Shown here: positions 1-8,361 of the stretch, piece after piece
Layout of the letters: every line of letters starts with the position of its first letter
How positions within the stretch are numbered: the first letter of the stretch is position 1
Source of the DNA: Marinobacter qingdaonensis
Lineage (GTDB): Bacteria > Pseudomonadota > Gammaproteobacteria > Pseudomonadales > Oleiphilaceae
Assembly: GCF_034555935.1 (NCBI RefSeq)
Contig: NZ_JAYDCJ010000003.1
Span: 2,790,001 to 2,854,000 of the forward strand
Reading direction: 5' to 3'
Length of the DNA stretch: 64,000 nucleotides
Position numbers and translations under genes: made by a program
Notes under the pieces: model-generated
Database searches by the model: none
Seen by the model: the letters and a program-made list of their open reading frames with translations, nothing else
Told to the model about the DNA's origin: nothing

Positions 1-436
1 TGGCTGGTGCCAGGTACGCTGGCTGGCGCTGGGCCACGAGCGTGGCCATCCGGGCGTAACGGCGGGCCATCTGCCCCAACCCGCCCTTCAGGCCAATGAA
101 CACCAGTGCAATCACACCGCCGAATACCAGGGTCGCCAGCACTGCAATCAACGCTGGCTGTGGCCCCAGTACCGCACCTACGGCGCCCATGAGTTTCACA
201 TCACCCGCCCCCATGGCGCCGAAGATGTGCAGGGGAAGGAAACACAGCAACCCGACGCAGGCCCCCGCCAGGGCACTCAACAGACCGGACCATTGATCAG
301 CCAGACCTTGCGCAATCACTGCAGCAACCAGCAGACCCAGGGTGAGCCAGTTGGGAATACGATGCGTGGAATAGTCGGTGATCAAGGCGACGGTGAGCGC
401 CATTGTCAGGAGAATGCACATCCAGGTTGTTTCCAT
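1..436 (-). CDS. Prepilin peptidase, TadV/CpaA type (partial, runs off window start)
   Basis: Reading the minus strand from an ATG at 436 gives an open frame of 145 codons to the window edge, so the C-terminus is missing. The protein is hydrophobic with several membrane segments. It carries the two aspartates of the aspartic prepilin peptidase family: one in a TDYSTHRIPN segment after the first helix (about residue 19) and one in GAGDVKLM (about residue 78), the GxGD motif. There is no N-terminal methylase domain in the visible part, which fits the short TadV/CpaA type rather than PilD. It lies 74 bp downstream of the flp pilin gene on the same strand, so it most likely processes that pilin at the inner membrane. 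Family assignment is secure; substrate is inferred from position. Confidence 0.85.
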   Translation of the reverse strand, partial: METTWMCILLTMALTVALITDYSTHRIPNWLTLGLLVAAVIAQGLADQWSGLLSALAGACVGLLCFLPLHIFGAMGAGDVKLMGAVGAVLGPQPALIAVLATLVFGGVIALVFIGLKGGLGQMARRYARMATLVAQRQPAYLAPA

Positions 437-462
437 CTCAAGCCCTGCCTTCCGTTGGGACT

Positions 463-485
463 GGCGGGATCGGAGCGATCCCGCC
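463..485 (-). other. Intercistronic hairpin between flp and prepilin peptidase
   Basis: A perfect 10-bp inverted repeat, GGCGGGATCG and CGATCCCGCC, is separated by a 3-base loop. No T-run follows on the minus strand, so it is not a typical intrinsic terminator. Such a hairpin after a pilin gene could stabilise the pilin mRNA or reduce read-through into the peptidase gene. That role is inference. Confidence 0.5.
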
Positions 486-510
486 TTACTTCCTGTAAAG
501 CTCGGATTGA

Positions 511-705
511 TTACGGGGCGCCAGCTCCGGCAGTGGTAATCACATCGGAGATGGTGCCAATGGCTACAGCGATATCGCCACCCAGGGTGGTGAAAGCAGC
601 GACTGCACCCAGAACAATCAGTGAACCGGCAACTGCGTATTCGGACAGTTCGAGGCCTTCTTCTTCCTGAAGAAACTGCAACACTTTCGCTTTGAGGTTT
701 TTCAT
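511..705 (-). CDS. flp: Flp/Fap-type pilin
   Basis: This 64-residue protein has the architecture of a Flp pilin: a short charged leader (about 17 residues, ending EEEG), then LELSEYAVAG, then one long hydrophobic helix. Cleavage is expected between G and L, leaving the Glu at mature position 5 (within LELSEY) and adjacent Tyr typical of the Flp family. An AGGAG-like Shine-Dalgarno sequence lies just upstream of the ATG. The Flp subunit polymerises into tight-adherence pili used for surface attachment. The prepilin peptidase gene follows on the same strand; the remaining tad genes are presumably beyond position 1. Short length is normal for this family. Confidence 0.88.
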   Translation of the reverse strand: MKNLKAKVLQFLQEEEGLELSEYAVAGSLIVLGAVAAFTTLGGDIAVAIGTISDVITTAGAGAP

Positions 706-840
706 TGGTTAGCTCCTGCTATTGATTTTTGGTTCCCTTACGGCCTTTTCCTTGCGCCGTATTGGGAGAATAGAAAGGAGCGTCGAAGTTGGTTAGGAGG
801 ATTCTTGGGGAAAAACAGGAGAATTATGCGTACGATTTTT

Positions 841-1674
841 TTACAGTCGGCGCAGGGCCAGGGGCACGTTCAGATCGGTCTGGGGCGCCTCGGAGCGGCT
901 ACCCAGCCACTGACGCCGGTACTCCGAGGGCGTCATACCGGTGTGGCGATGGAACATCTTGGTGAAGTAGGAGGCATCCCGAAAGCCCACGCTCCAGCAC
1001 ACATCCGCCACCGAGGCACTGGCGTTGTGCAGCAGTTCACAGGCACGATCCAGCCGCCGGCGCATGATGTAGTCCTGGAAGGTGATGCCGTAATACTCCT
1101 TGAAGGCCCGGCTGAGGTGGTAACTGCTGGTGCCGCACCGGTCGGCGATGTCCGTTTGCGAGAGTTTCTCGTGCAGGTGCTGCTCGATGTGGGCAACCGC
1201 AAGGTCGACCAGTTTGTCTCCAGCCCTGTGTTTGTGGAACCGGGCGTCGTCCGGCAGCGCCTGGGGCGGAAAGGCCATATCCCTACCCTCTGATTCCCTT
1301 CCCCCGGCCATGGTTCTAGCCAGCATACCCAAAGACGAGAGCACGGCATCCGGGGTCACCGGTTTGACAAAATAATTCCACACCCGGGCCCTGAGCGCCC
1401 AGACCGCCAGAGCTTCAGAGTGCTGCTCGGTAAACATCACAATGGGAATTGAGGGATAATCGCGTTTGATGTTGGACAGCTGGGACAACGTGGAGATATC
1501 GGGGAAATCAAACTCGAAACAGATAATGGTTCGACGATCCTGAGTGATGAAATCCTTAAGCATGTTGCGCTGTTTAACCTGACGAAGCCGAAACTGCGTC
1601 CCGATCAGCTGGGCCAACTCCGAATCAGGCCCATACTGCGTTGCATCGACCATGACAACGACTGCATCTTCCAT
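841..1674 (-). CDS. AraC-family regulator with a degenerate receiver domain
   Basis: The 277-residue protein has a CheY-like N-terminal domain (about residues 1-120) and a C-terminal AraC DNA-binding domain (about 160-262) with the usual two helix-turn-helix motifs, seen as SQTDIADRCGTSSYHLSRAF and SVADVCWSVGFRDASYFTKM. In the receiver, the position expected for the phosphorylated Asp is Glu54 (CFEFDFPD), while the Thr after strand 4 and the Lys-Pro after strand 5 (YFVKP) are present. Glu at that position can mimic phosphorylation, so the protein may act without a kinase; this is inference. It is on the same strand just upstream of the flp pilus genes, which are possible targets, and no histidine kinase is adjacent. 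Confidence 0.8.
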   Translation of the reverse strand: MEDAVVVMVDATQYGPDSELAQLIGTQFRLRQVKQRNMLKDFITQDRRTIICFEFDFPDISTLSQLSNIKRDYPSIPIVMFTEQHSEALAVWALRARVWNYFVKPVTPDAVLSSLGMLARTMAGGRESEGRDMAFPPQALPDDARFHKHRAGDKLVDLAVAHIEQHLHEKLSQTDIADRCGTSSYHLSRAFKEYYGITFQDYIMRRRLDRACELLHNASASVADVCWSVGFRDASYFTKMFHRHTGMTPSEYRRQWLGSRSEAPQTDLNVPLALRRL

Positions 1675-1760
1675 GCTCGTTACCTCATCGCACCCTGAAC
1701 TAAAACCGTCAACTTTTTTTACAACAAATGATTGTTTTTGTTAACCAGTTCTTACATATA

Positions 1761-1789
1761 GGCATAGGTAGAGGACAACGACATGTCAA
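1761..1789 (-). promoter_or_regulatory. Putative sigma-70 promoter of the AraC-type regulator
   Basis: On the minus strand a perfect -35 box TTGACA (1784-1789) is followed after 17 bp by TATGCC (1761-1766). It would start transcription near 1754, about 80 bp upstream of the regulator's ATG. An inverted repeat AACAA-ATGA-TTGTT lies in the leader at 1723-1736 and could be an operator. The -10 box is weak. Confidence 0.45.
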
Positions 1790-1867
1790 ACCGATTTTGG
1801 CGTGGGTTGGCAGGATAAGCCAGTCCCCGGCCCGTCAGGACGTGCCTAAGGCATTGACCCTTCGAGA

Positions 1868-3565
1868 CTACTCCGTTGATCTAACCGGCTCATGTTCGCG
1901 CTGGCGCTCGGCCCAATTTTCGGCGTGGTAGGCGCCTGCCTCGGAGGGTTTCAGCAGTTTGCGGTTCAGGATGTGATCGGCGGCTTTCTCCGCGATCATG
2001 ATGGTGGGTGCGTTGATATTACCGTTGGTGACCGTCGGCATGATGGACGAGTCCACTACCCGCAGCCCCTTGATGCCATGGACCCGACATTGGGGGTCCA
2101 CCACCGCCATGGCATCAAGCCCCATGCGACAACTGCCGCAGGGGTGGTAGGCGGTTTCGGCGTTGTCTGCGACCCAGTCGTCCAGCTCGTCGTCGCTCTG
2201 CACCGACTGGCCGGGCATCAATTCCTCGCCCCGATAGGGGTCAAACGCCGGTTGCGCAAAGATCTCCCGGGTCAGACGAATGCCGGACCGATAGGCCTGC
2301 TTGTCCTCCTCCGCGTGCAGGTAGTTGAAGAACATTTTGGGCGGTGCGGCCGGATCGCGGGAGGCCAGCTTGACCCAGCCCCGGCTCTTGGGCTTGTTGG
2401 CGCCCAAATGCGCCTGGAAGCCGTGGCCTTCCGAGGCACTGGAGCCGTCGTAGGCGATGGCCCCGGCCAGGAAATGGTATTGCAGGTCCGGGTATTTCAG
2501 CCCGGCCCGGCTGCGGATGTAGCCATTGGATTCGAAATGATTGGACGCCCCCAGGCCCTTTTTGAAGAACAGCCAGCGGGCGCCGATCCAGGCCTGGCCA
2601 AACGGATTGAGCCAACCGTTCAGGGTAATTTTCTGGCGGCAGGTCTGCTGGATCCACACTTCCAGGTGATCGTGCAGATTCTGGCCCACCCCCGGCAGAT
2701 TGTGCACCGGCTCAATCCCCACCTCCTTGAGATGCTCGGCCGGCCCGATGCCTGAGAGCATCAACAGCTTGGGAGAGTTGAAGGCACTGGCGCTCAGGAT
2801 GACCTCCCGCCGGGCTTTGACCTGGTAGATCTTGCCGTCCTGCCGGTACTCGACACCGGTGGCTTTCTTACCCTCCAGCAGAATGCGAGTGGTGAGGGCG
2901 TGCATGCGCAAGGTCAGGTTGCTGCGACCAAGGGCCGGTTTCAGGTAGGCATTGGCGGTGGAGCAACGGCGTCCGTCCCGGACCGTCATGTCCATGCGAC
3001 AGAAGCCTTCCTGGCGGTAACCGTTGTAGTCCTCGGTCTCACCGTAGCCGGCCTGGCGACCAGCCTCGATAAACGCACGATACAGCGGATTTTTCATGTT
3101 GTTGCCGTTGCATACGCCCAGCGGGCCGCCGACGTCCCGGTAGTCGTCGGCGCCGTAAATGCAGTCTTCGGCGCGCCGGAAATACGGCAGTACTTCCTCG
3201 TAACTCCAGCCCTGTGCACCCTCGTGCACCCACTCCTCGAAATCGCCGGCGCAGCCGCGAACGTAGGCCATGCCATTGATGGACGAGGAACCGCCGATAA
3301 CCTTGCCCCGGGCCTGATGGATCCGGCGCCCGTGCAGCCCCGGTTCCGACTCGGTGTAGAGCTCCCAATCGAACTTTGGCTTGTTCAGGGGGATCGAAAA
3401 GGCCGTGGGCATCTGGATGAAGATGGAGTTGTCCTTGCCGCCGTACTCCAGCACCAGCACCTGGTATTGGCCATCGGCACTCAGGCGGTCGGCCAGTACC
3501 GACCCGGCCGATCCCGCGCCGACAATGATGTAGTCGAAGTGATCCTCGGGTGTGGCCTCGCTCAT
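1868..3565 (-). CDS. betA: Choline dehydrogenase (GMC oxidoreductase)
   Basis: The 565-residue protein is a full-length GMC flavoprotein. It has the FAD-binding motif [14 protein letters not shown] near the N-terminus, the GMC signature around [14 protein letters not shown] (about residue 95), the second signature [17 protein letters not shown], and the C-terminal catalytic region with His in [14 protein letters not shown] and the [18 protein letters not shown] segment. Length and motifs match BetA, which oxidises choline to betaine aldehyde at the membrane. The BCCT transporter gene ends 22 bp upstream, so the two form an operon for choline uptake and oxidation. betB and betI, the usual partners, are not in this neighbourhood. 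Another GMC alcohol dehydrogenase is possible, but the transporter partner favours choline. Confidence 0.88.
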   Translation of the reverse strand: MSEATPEDHFDYIIVGAGSAGSVLADRLSADGQYQVLVLEYGGKDNSIFIQMPTAFSIPLNKPKFDWELYTESEPGLHGRRIHQARGKVIGGSSSINGMAYVRGCAGDFEEWVHEGAQGWSYEEVLPYFRRAEDCIYGADDYRDVGGPLGVCNGNNMKNPLYRAFIEAGRQAGYGETEDYNGYRQEGFCRMDMTVRDGRRCSTANAYLKPALGRSNLTLRMHALTTRILLEGKKATGVEYRQDGKIYQVKARREVILSASAFNSPKLLMLSGIGPAEHLKEVGIEPVHNLPGVGQNLHDHLEVWIQQTCRQKITLNGWLNPFGQAWIGARWLFFKKGLGASNHFESNGYIRSRAGLKYPDLQYHFLAGAIAYDGSSASEGHGFQAHLGANKPKSRGWVKLASRDPAAPPKMFFNYLHAEEDKQAYRSGIRLTREIFAQPAFDPYRGEELMPGQSVQSDDELDDWVADNAETAYHPCGSCRMGLDAMAVVDPQCRVHGIKGLRVVDSSIMPTVTNGNINAPTIMIAEKAADHILNRKLLKPSEAGAYHAENWAERQREHEPVRSTE

Positions 3566-3587
3566 GACCCGCCTCCTGTCTCACACA

Positions 3588-5654
3588 TTAGGGTTCGTCC
3601 GAGCCACTCGGCATGATGGTATCGCCACCTGGAAGCTCCCGCTGGCTATGCAGGAAGAACAGGTGCCGTTCGTACTGGTCGAGAATGTCGGCAATCACCT
3701 GCTCCCGGGTGTAGCCGTAAAGATCGTAGCCCTGCCCGCCCTCGGAGAGATGGACCTCTGCCCGGAAATAATGGGTGTCGGCCCGGGTCGCCCTGATCGA
3801 AAACGCCGGCATCCGGCATTTGGCCGGCCAGACCTGATAGGTGAAGTCCAACTCGCCGCCCAGATCCACGTGCAAGGCAAGATAGGCGGTGTCCTCGTCG
3901 CCCGATTCAATCTTCACCGGGAACCCCTTGGACGCCAGCACCTCACAAATTTCCTCCATGGCAGGTTTGACCGTCACGGACAGGAAGCGTTTCAACTGGG
4001 CCAGATCGGGGAAACTGACGCTTCGGCCCAGCCGCTGCTGCCAGTTCAGGGCGGCGTGTTTCTCGCCACCGGTCCGACCGGACAGGTGCCCGGCAATGCT
4101 GGCCCGGTGGCTGTCCTCCTTCAGGCCCTCCAGTTTCAGCGCCTTGAACAGCCCGAGCATCATCAGGAACAGCACGAAGGCAAACGGCAGCCCCATCACC
4201 ACCACCGCACTCTGGAGCGCACTGAGCCCGCCCGCCATCAGCAGCGCCACGGTGAGCACCCCGATGATGCCGGCCCAGAGAATGCGCATCCACGCGGGGG
4301 CGTCGTGATTGGGATCGGTCAGGATGGAGGTCAGATTCGACAGTACCAGTGAGCCGGAGTCGCCGGAGGTGACAAAGAACACCACCGCCAGGATGGTCAC
4401 CACCACCGTGGTCAGTCCCACCCAGGGGTAGCTCTCGAGGAACAGGTAAATGGACGAGCCCGGATGATCCATCGCCTGCTGGCCGAAACCGGACACCCCA
4501 GCATCGTTCATCACCAGGTCAATGGCGCTGTTCCCCATGATCGACATCCAGGCCATCATGAAGGCCAGCGGCAGGATCAGAGTGCCGGCGACGAACTGGC
4601 GAATGGTGCGCCCGCGGGAAATCCGCGCCAGGAACAGCCCAACGAAGGGCCCCCAGGCAATCCACCAGGCCCAGAAGAACACCGTCCAGGCGTTCAGCCA
4701 GTCGGTGGGCGGGTCAAAGGCGTAGGTGTTGAAAGACAGGCTGATGAAATTCGACAGGTAGTCGCCCACGTTCATCACCAGGGCGTTCAGCAAGAAGATG
4801 GTGTCGCCGGCAAACAGCACGAACAGCATCAGCAGCAGCGCCAACAGCATGTTGAACTCGGACAGTCGGCGAATGCCCCGCTCGACCCCGGTGAAGGCGG
4901 AGATGGCGGAGAAGATGACGATGGCCACCGCGAGCAAGGACTGGGTCACGGTGCTCTCGGCCACGCCAAACATATAGTTGAGCCCGAAGTTCAGCTGGAT
5001 GATGCCGATGCCCAGACTGGTGGCAATACCGAACACGGTCCCCAGCACCGCGGCCGAGTCCACAAAATGCCCGATGGCACCGCGTACCCGGGCGCCAAAG
5101 ATGGGGTACAGGGTGGACCGGATGGTCAGTGGCAGGCCGTGGCGGTAGCTGAAGAACGCCATCGCCATGCCCACCAGGGTGTACACGCCCCAACCGGACA
5201 GGCCCCAATGCAGAAAGGTGATCTCCAGGGCATGACGGGCGGCCGCCAGGGTCTCCGGATCACCGCTGGGCGGCGCCAGGTACTGGGTCACCGGCTCGGC
5301 AATGCAGAAAAACAGCAGATCGATGCCGATGCCCGCCGAGAACAGCATGGCGGCCCAGGTAAGGACACTGAAATCCGGGGTCGAATGGGCCGGCCCCAGG
5401 CGCAGCTTGCCAAAGCGCGACAGGCCGATGGCAATCACGAACACCAGGTAGACCACCACCGCCAGGAAATAGAACCAGCCGAAGCTGTTGGAAATCCAGC
5501 CCAACACCGCGAAGATCGCGGCACTGGCGGCGTCGGTAAACAGGATGGTCAGTACCGCGAAAGCGGTGATGCCGGCGGCTGAGCCGTAGAAAACGATCGG
5601 GTTGAGTCGGTCTTGCCGATTGGGTTCGGTGCTGGTGGCGGCCTCTTGATCCAT
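3588..5654 (-). CDS. betT: BCCT-family choline/betaine transporter with long C-terminal domain
   Basis: The 688-residue protein has the 12-helix BCCT core (about residues 20-520) including the family's Trp-rich stretch FFWAWWIAWGPFVGLFLARI, followed by a soluble C-terminal extension of roughly 160 residues. That extension is found in BetT-type proteins, where it takes part in osmotic control. The start at 5654 is chosen over an upstream ATG at 5741 because a GAGGGGG Shine-Dalgarno sequence sits 8 bp upstream and because the upstream ATG overlaps the -35 box. It is first in an operon with betA. Choline is the likely substrate from context; betaine cannot be excluded. Confidence 0.87.
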   Translation of the reverse strand: MDQEAATSTEPNRQDRLNPIVFYGSAAGITAFAVLTILFTDAASAAIFAVLGWISNSFGWFYFLAVVVYLVFVIAIGLSRFGKLRLGPAHSTPDFSVLTWAAMLFSAGIGIDLLFFCIAEPVTQYLAPPSGDPETLAAARHALEITFLHWGLSGWGVYTLVGMAMAFFSYRHGLPLTIRSTLYPIFGARVRGAIGHFVDSAAVLGTVFGIATSLGIGIIQLNFGLNYMFGVAESTVTQSLLAVAIVIFSAISAFTGVERGIRRLSEFNMLLALLLMLFVLFAGDTIFLLNALVMNVGDYLSNFISLSFNTYAFDPPTDWLNAWTVFFWAWWIAWGPFVGLFLARISRGRTIRQFVAGTLILPLAFMMAWMSIMGNSAIDLVMNDAGVSGFGQQAMDHPGSSIYLFLESYPWVGLTTVVVTILAVVFFVTSGDSGSLVLSNLTSILTDPNHDAPAWMRILWAGIIGVLTVALLMAGGLSALQSAVVVMGLPFAFVLFLMMLGLFKALKLEGLKEDSHRASIAGHLSGRTGGEKHAALNWQQRLGRSVSFPDLAQLKRFLSVTVKPAMEEICEVLASKGFPVKIESGDEDTAYLALHVDLGGELDFTYQVWPAKCRMPAFSIRATRADTHYFRAEVHLSEGGQGYDLYGYTREQVIADILDQYERHLFFLHSQRELPGGDTIMPSGSDEP

Positions 5655-5705
5655 ATCAAACGCCCCCTCAGGGAATCGGACACGGAACCGAAGTAGGTAC
5701 CGTGT

Positions 5706-5741
5706 TCTATTTGATATAGAGAGGCAATGACGGACCGTCAA
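5706..5741 (-). promoter_or_regulatory. Promoter of betT-betA with an overlapping dyad
   Basis: On the minus strand TTGACG (5736-5741) and TATATC (5713-5718) are spaced by 17 bp, a good sigma-70 match. It would start transcription about 50 bp upstream of the betT ATG. A perfect inverted repeat TCTAT-N5-ATAGA (5706-5720) overlaps the -10 box and is a candidate operator. A BetI-like or other repressor would be encoded elsewhere. Confidence 0.65.
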
Positions 5742-5756
5742 GCCATAAAGGTGGGA

Positions 5757-5789
5757 AATGAAAAGGCCCGGTCGCTGGGGACCGGGCCT
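5757..5789 (-). terminator. Rho-independent terminator after the DadA-like gene
   Basis: A 10-bp GC-rich stem (AGGCCCGGTC / GACCGGGCCT, 6-base loop) is followed on the minus strand by TTTTCATT. It lies 11 bp past the dadA-type stop codon and separates that gene from the betT promoter. Confidence 0.85.
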
Positions 5790-5799
5790 GATACACGCG

Positions 5800-7044
5800 T
5801 TAGCCGGTGACGCTGATGGGCTGACCCGAGGAAGCGGCTTCCACGGTGTCCGCCAGCATGGTGGCGGTGATGGCGGACAGGGTCCAGCCCAGGTGGCCGT
5901 GGCCGGTGTTGTAGAACACAGTCGGCAAGCGCCCTGCTCCCACTCTCGGCATCATGTTCGGCAACATGGGGCGCAGGCCCGCCCAGGGAATGACCCGACG
6001 GGTACTGACACCCGGGAAGCACTCCTCCACCCAGCGGGTGAGCGGGCGAATGCGGTCGTCCCGAATGTCCCGGTTGTAACCGGTGAATTCGGCCGTGCCG
6101 GCCACCCGGAAGCGGCCATCGCCCAACCGGCTGGTCACGATCTTGGTGGCGTCGTCCAGCAGACTGACGCTCGGGGCCGCCTTCTGCGAGGCCTCGTCGT
6201 TCAGCTCCACGGTAATCGAGTAACCCTTGACCGGGTAGATGTTGACCCGGTCACCGAGTTTCGCGGCCAGCGCCCGGCTGCCGACGCCGGCGCAAATCAC
6301 CACGCCGTCGAAGGTGTCGCGGTGTTGTTCCTTGCCATCGTGGGCAGTGACCCAGGCGTGGTTCTGGTCGGCGCTCAGCTCGGTCACCGTATGGCCGTAC
6401 TGGGTCTTGACGCCCAGACGCAGGATGGCCTCGGCCAGACCGTGGGTAAACTTGTGGATGTCACCGGTGGAGTCACTCTCGGTGAAGAAACCGCCGTAGT
6501 AGTTGCCGGCCAGGGTCGGCTCGATCGCCTTCATTTCGTCCGGGGTCACCGCCCGGCGCTCCAGGCCACCGGCTGCCAACAGCTTGGACACCTTCGCGGC
6601 GTGATCAAAGCCGGCCTTGTCGCGGTAAATGTGCAGGATGCCCTGCTTCTTCAGATCGAAATCGATGCCCTCTTCCTTGGCCCACTCGAACAGGTGTTCC
6701 CGGGCGGCAATGGCGAGGCGTGCGGTTTCGGTGGTGTTCTGCTCGTACTGGGGAATGGCGGCGATAAACTCGGCGAACCAGCTCAGCTTGTGCCAGGACG
6801 GCTTGGGGTTGACCAGCAGCGGGGCATCGGGACGCATCATCCACTTCATGCCCTTGAGGACGGTCTGCCAGTTGTTCCAGACCTCGGCGTTGGAGGCCGA
6901 CAGCTGACCACCGTTGGCAAAGGAGGTTTCCATCGCCGCGTAGCGATGCTTCTCGAAAACGGTGACGTCCAGACCACGCTTGGCCAGGGTGTAGGCGGTG
7001 GTAATACCGGTGATACCGCCACCAATGACTGCAATTCGCTTCAT
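5800..7044 (-). CDS. dadA: DadA-type FAD-dependent D-amino acid dehydrogenase / glycine-oxidising flavoprotein
   Basis: The 414-residue protein begins with the FAD motif VIGGGITGITTAYTLA and has the overall length and layout of the small subunit of D-amino acid dehydrogenase, including the FANGGQLSAS segment and the C-terminal GHGHLGWTLS segment. Such enzymes oxidatively deaminate amino acids and pass electrons to the respiratory chain at the inner membrane. The gene lies directly downstream of a tandem glycine riboswitch, so its natural substrate or signal is probably glycine; glycine has no D-form and is accepted by related flavoenzymes. The ATG is supported by a GGAGA Shine-Dalgarno sequence 4 bp upstream. 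A glycine/sarcosine oxidase-like activity is the main alternative to a true D-alanine role. Confidence 0.8.
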   Translation of the reverse strand: MKRIAVIGGGITGITTAYTLAKRGLDVTVFEKHRYAAMETSFANGGQLSASNAEVWNNWQTVLKGMKWMMRPDAPLLVNPKPSWHKLSWFAEFIAAIPQYEQNTTETARLAIAAREHLFEWAKEEGIDFDLKKQGILHIYRDKAGFDHAAKVSKLLAAGGLERRAVTPDEMKAIEPTLAGNYYGGFFTESDSTGDIHKFTHGLAEAILRLGVKTQYGHTVTELSADQNHAWVTAHDGKEQHRDTFDGVVICAGVGSRALAAKLGDRVNIYPVKGYSITVELNDEASQKAAPSVSLLDDATKIVTSRLGDGRFRVAGTAEFTGYNRDIRDDRIRPLTRWVEECFPGVSTRRVIPWAGLRPMLPNMMPRVGAGRLPTVFYNTGHGHLGWTLSAITATMLADTVEAASSGQPISVTG

Positions 7045-7091
7045 ACTTTCTCCAGGGAGCGTCCAGGGTTTCCTCCCTGCGCGATGTGGCA

Positions 7092-7300
7092 GGAAGCACC
7101 CCTTCCGTCTCTGAACCTGAGAGATTCACGCGCCCCGGGATTCGGGGCCGCCGCTTGCTCCTTCGGTGTGCCGACTGACGCGATTGCCGGCAACTCTTCG
7201 GAAAGTCTTCGTGTGAGCGGTCCTTTTGCCTGAGAGTTTCCGGGGCAGTTGCTCCTTCGGCGCCGTTTCAGTGTTCACTGCGAAACGGTCTCTCCCGCTG
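7092..7300 (-). ncRNA. Tandem glycine riboswitch (two aptamers)
   Basis: On the minus strand the hallmark core of the gcvT-type glycine aptamer occurs twice. The first copy has GGAGAG (near 7295), GCCGAAGGAGCAA and ACTCTCAGGCAAAAGGACCG. The second has CACCGAAGGAGCAAG and ATCTCTCAGGTTCAGAGACGG, ending near 7095. The two are joined by a short linker, as in cooperative tandem glycine riboswitches. The platform between the aptamers and the dadA-type ATG contains CAGGGAG (7073-7079) and CTCCCTG (7053-7059), whose stem ends at the Shine-Dalgarno sequence. This suggests control at translation initiation, probably switching the gene on when glycine is high. The direction of control is inferred. Confidence 0.93.
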
Positions 7301-7336
7301 ACACGTCTGGTCGTTGTGGTGACCAGCACAGAACGG

Positions 7337-7364
7337 AAGATAGCAAATTATTCGGTTTGGCAAA
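7337..7364 (-). promoter_or_regulatory. Putative promoter of the riboswitch transcript
   Basis: On the minus strand TTTGCC (7359-7364) and TATCTT (7337-7342) are spaced by 16 bp. They lie upstream of the first riboswitch aptamer, at a distance that would start the RNA about 30 bp before GGAGAG. The match to consensus is modest. Confidence 0.4.
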
Positions 7365-7367
7365 AGT

Positions 7368-8207
7368 TTAGCCACCGGCTTCCGGCTTGCTGTAGCTCAC
7401 CTGGGCGTAGTTGATGGCCGCCACCAGCATGATGCCGCCGACCATGTTGCCCAGCAGCGTGGGTGCGAAGAACCCGAACAGGAAGTCGCCAAATCCGTGC
7501 GGGCCCTGAAACACCCCATAGAGCGCCGCCACGGAGCCGGCGATGATGTGCGGGAAGTGCGCCAGGCCTATCACGAAGGTGACCAGGATGATCACCCCCA
7601 CCCGAGCCGACTCGGCAAAAGGCATCAACCAGACCATCAGCGCCACCAGCCAGCCAGCGAATATGGCCCGGACGAACATGGTGCCAAAATCGTGGCCGTA
7701 CTCCCGGGCCGCGATGGCTTCGAGGGCCTCGTCTATCTTGGGCGCGAGCAGGTCGAACTGGGTTAACACCAAAGCAAAGACGGCCGTCCCCAGCATGTTG
7801 AAGCACAACACCACGGCCCACAGTTTGAGGGTGCCCAGGGTGGTGGCCAAGTCCCGAACCCGCAGAACCTCCAAGACCGGAGTCAGGGTGTTCTCGGTGA
7901 ACAGCTGCTGACGGCCGAGGATGACAAACAGAAACCCCACCGAATACCCGAAGCTGCTGACGATCGGCCGCCAGGCCACATCGCCGGAATAGCTGTACAG
8001 CAGGGCCTGGGCAATAAAGGAAAAGCCCATGGACAGACCCGCGGCCAGCGCCGACCAGGCCAGGGCCACCAGCGGCCGGCTCAGCTCGTTCTCGGCCTCA
8101 CCGCGGATGGCCTCATAGACCACGGCGGCACTGGGGGACTCCCGGCGACGCGCGTCCCGTTTTTCCTGGGGATCCAAAGACGTGGGTGGGGAGTCATCCT
8201 GGGGCAT
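7368..8207 (-). CDS. Formate/nitrite transporter (FNT) family channel, YfdC-like
   Basis: The 279-residue protein has a charged N-terminal tail of about 45 residues followed by six predicted membrane helices with FNT-like features, such as GRQQLFTENTLTP in the first half and GLAHFPHIIAGS in the second. This pattern is closest to the YfdC subgroup, whose substrate is not established. ATG at 8207 is chosen over an in-frame TTG at 8267. It is on the same strand as the riboswitch-controlled gene but ends just before that gene's promoter, so it is probably a separate unit. No formate or nitrite metabolism genes are nearby. Confidence 0.8.
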   Translation of the reverse strand: MPQDDSPPTSLDPQEKRDARRRESPSAAVVYEAIRGEAENELSRPLVALAWSALAAGLSMGFSFIAQALLYSYSGDVAWRPIVSSFGYSVGFLFVILGRQQLFTENTLTPVLEVLRVRDLATTLGTLKLWAVVLCFNMLGTAVFALVLTQFDLLAPKIDEALEAIAAREYGHDFGTMFVRAIFAGWLVALMVWLMPFAESARVGVIILVTFVIGLAHFPHIIAGSVAALYGVFQGPHGFGDFLFGFFAPTLLGNMVGGIMLVAAINYAQVSYSKPEAGG

Positions 8208-8361
8208 GGGGTGGTCGTCCGTTGGGTAACATCTTTTCAGATTGGATCCCACGGCACCGCCCGTCAATGTAACGGGGCGGCTGCTCCCCGGCGCCCCCTG
8301 CCCGTCTGCCTGCCTCTGACCTAGATAAAGTAATTGGACGATTCAACTTGGGATTGAACGG

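Noticed and set aside
706..840. Promoter for the flp pilin
   Set aside because: Minus-strand boxes such as TATTCT are present, but no -35 or sigma-54 element at the right spacing could be matched.
4464..5582. A 372-codon plus-strand frame opposite betT
   Set aside because: It has low-complexity Gly/His/Gln content and lies wholly inside the well-supported transporter gene.
8268..8361. Possible attachment site repeat matching the tRNA-Cys 3' end at the far side of the fusion gene
   Set aside because: I compared the tRNA-Cys tail with this gap by eye and found no matching direct repeat, so there is no evidence of an integrase-type island. No integrase gene is present either.
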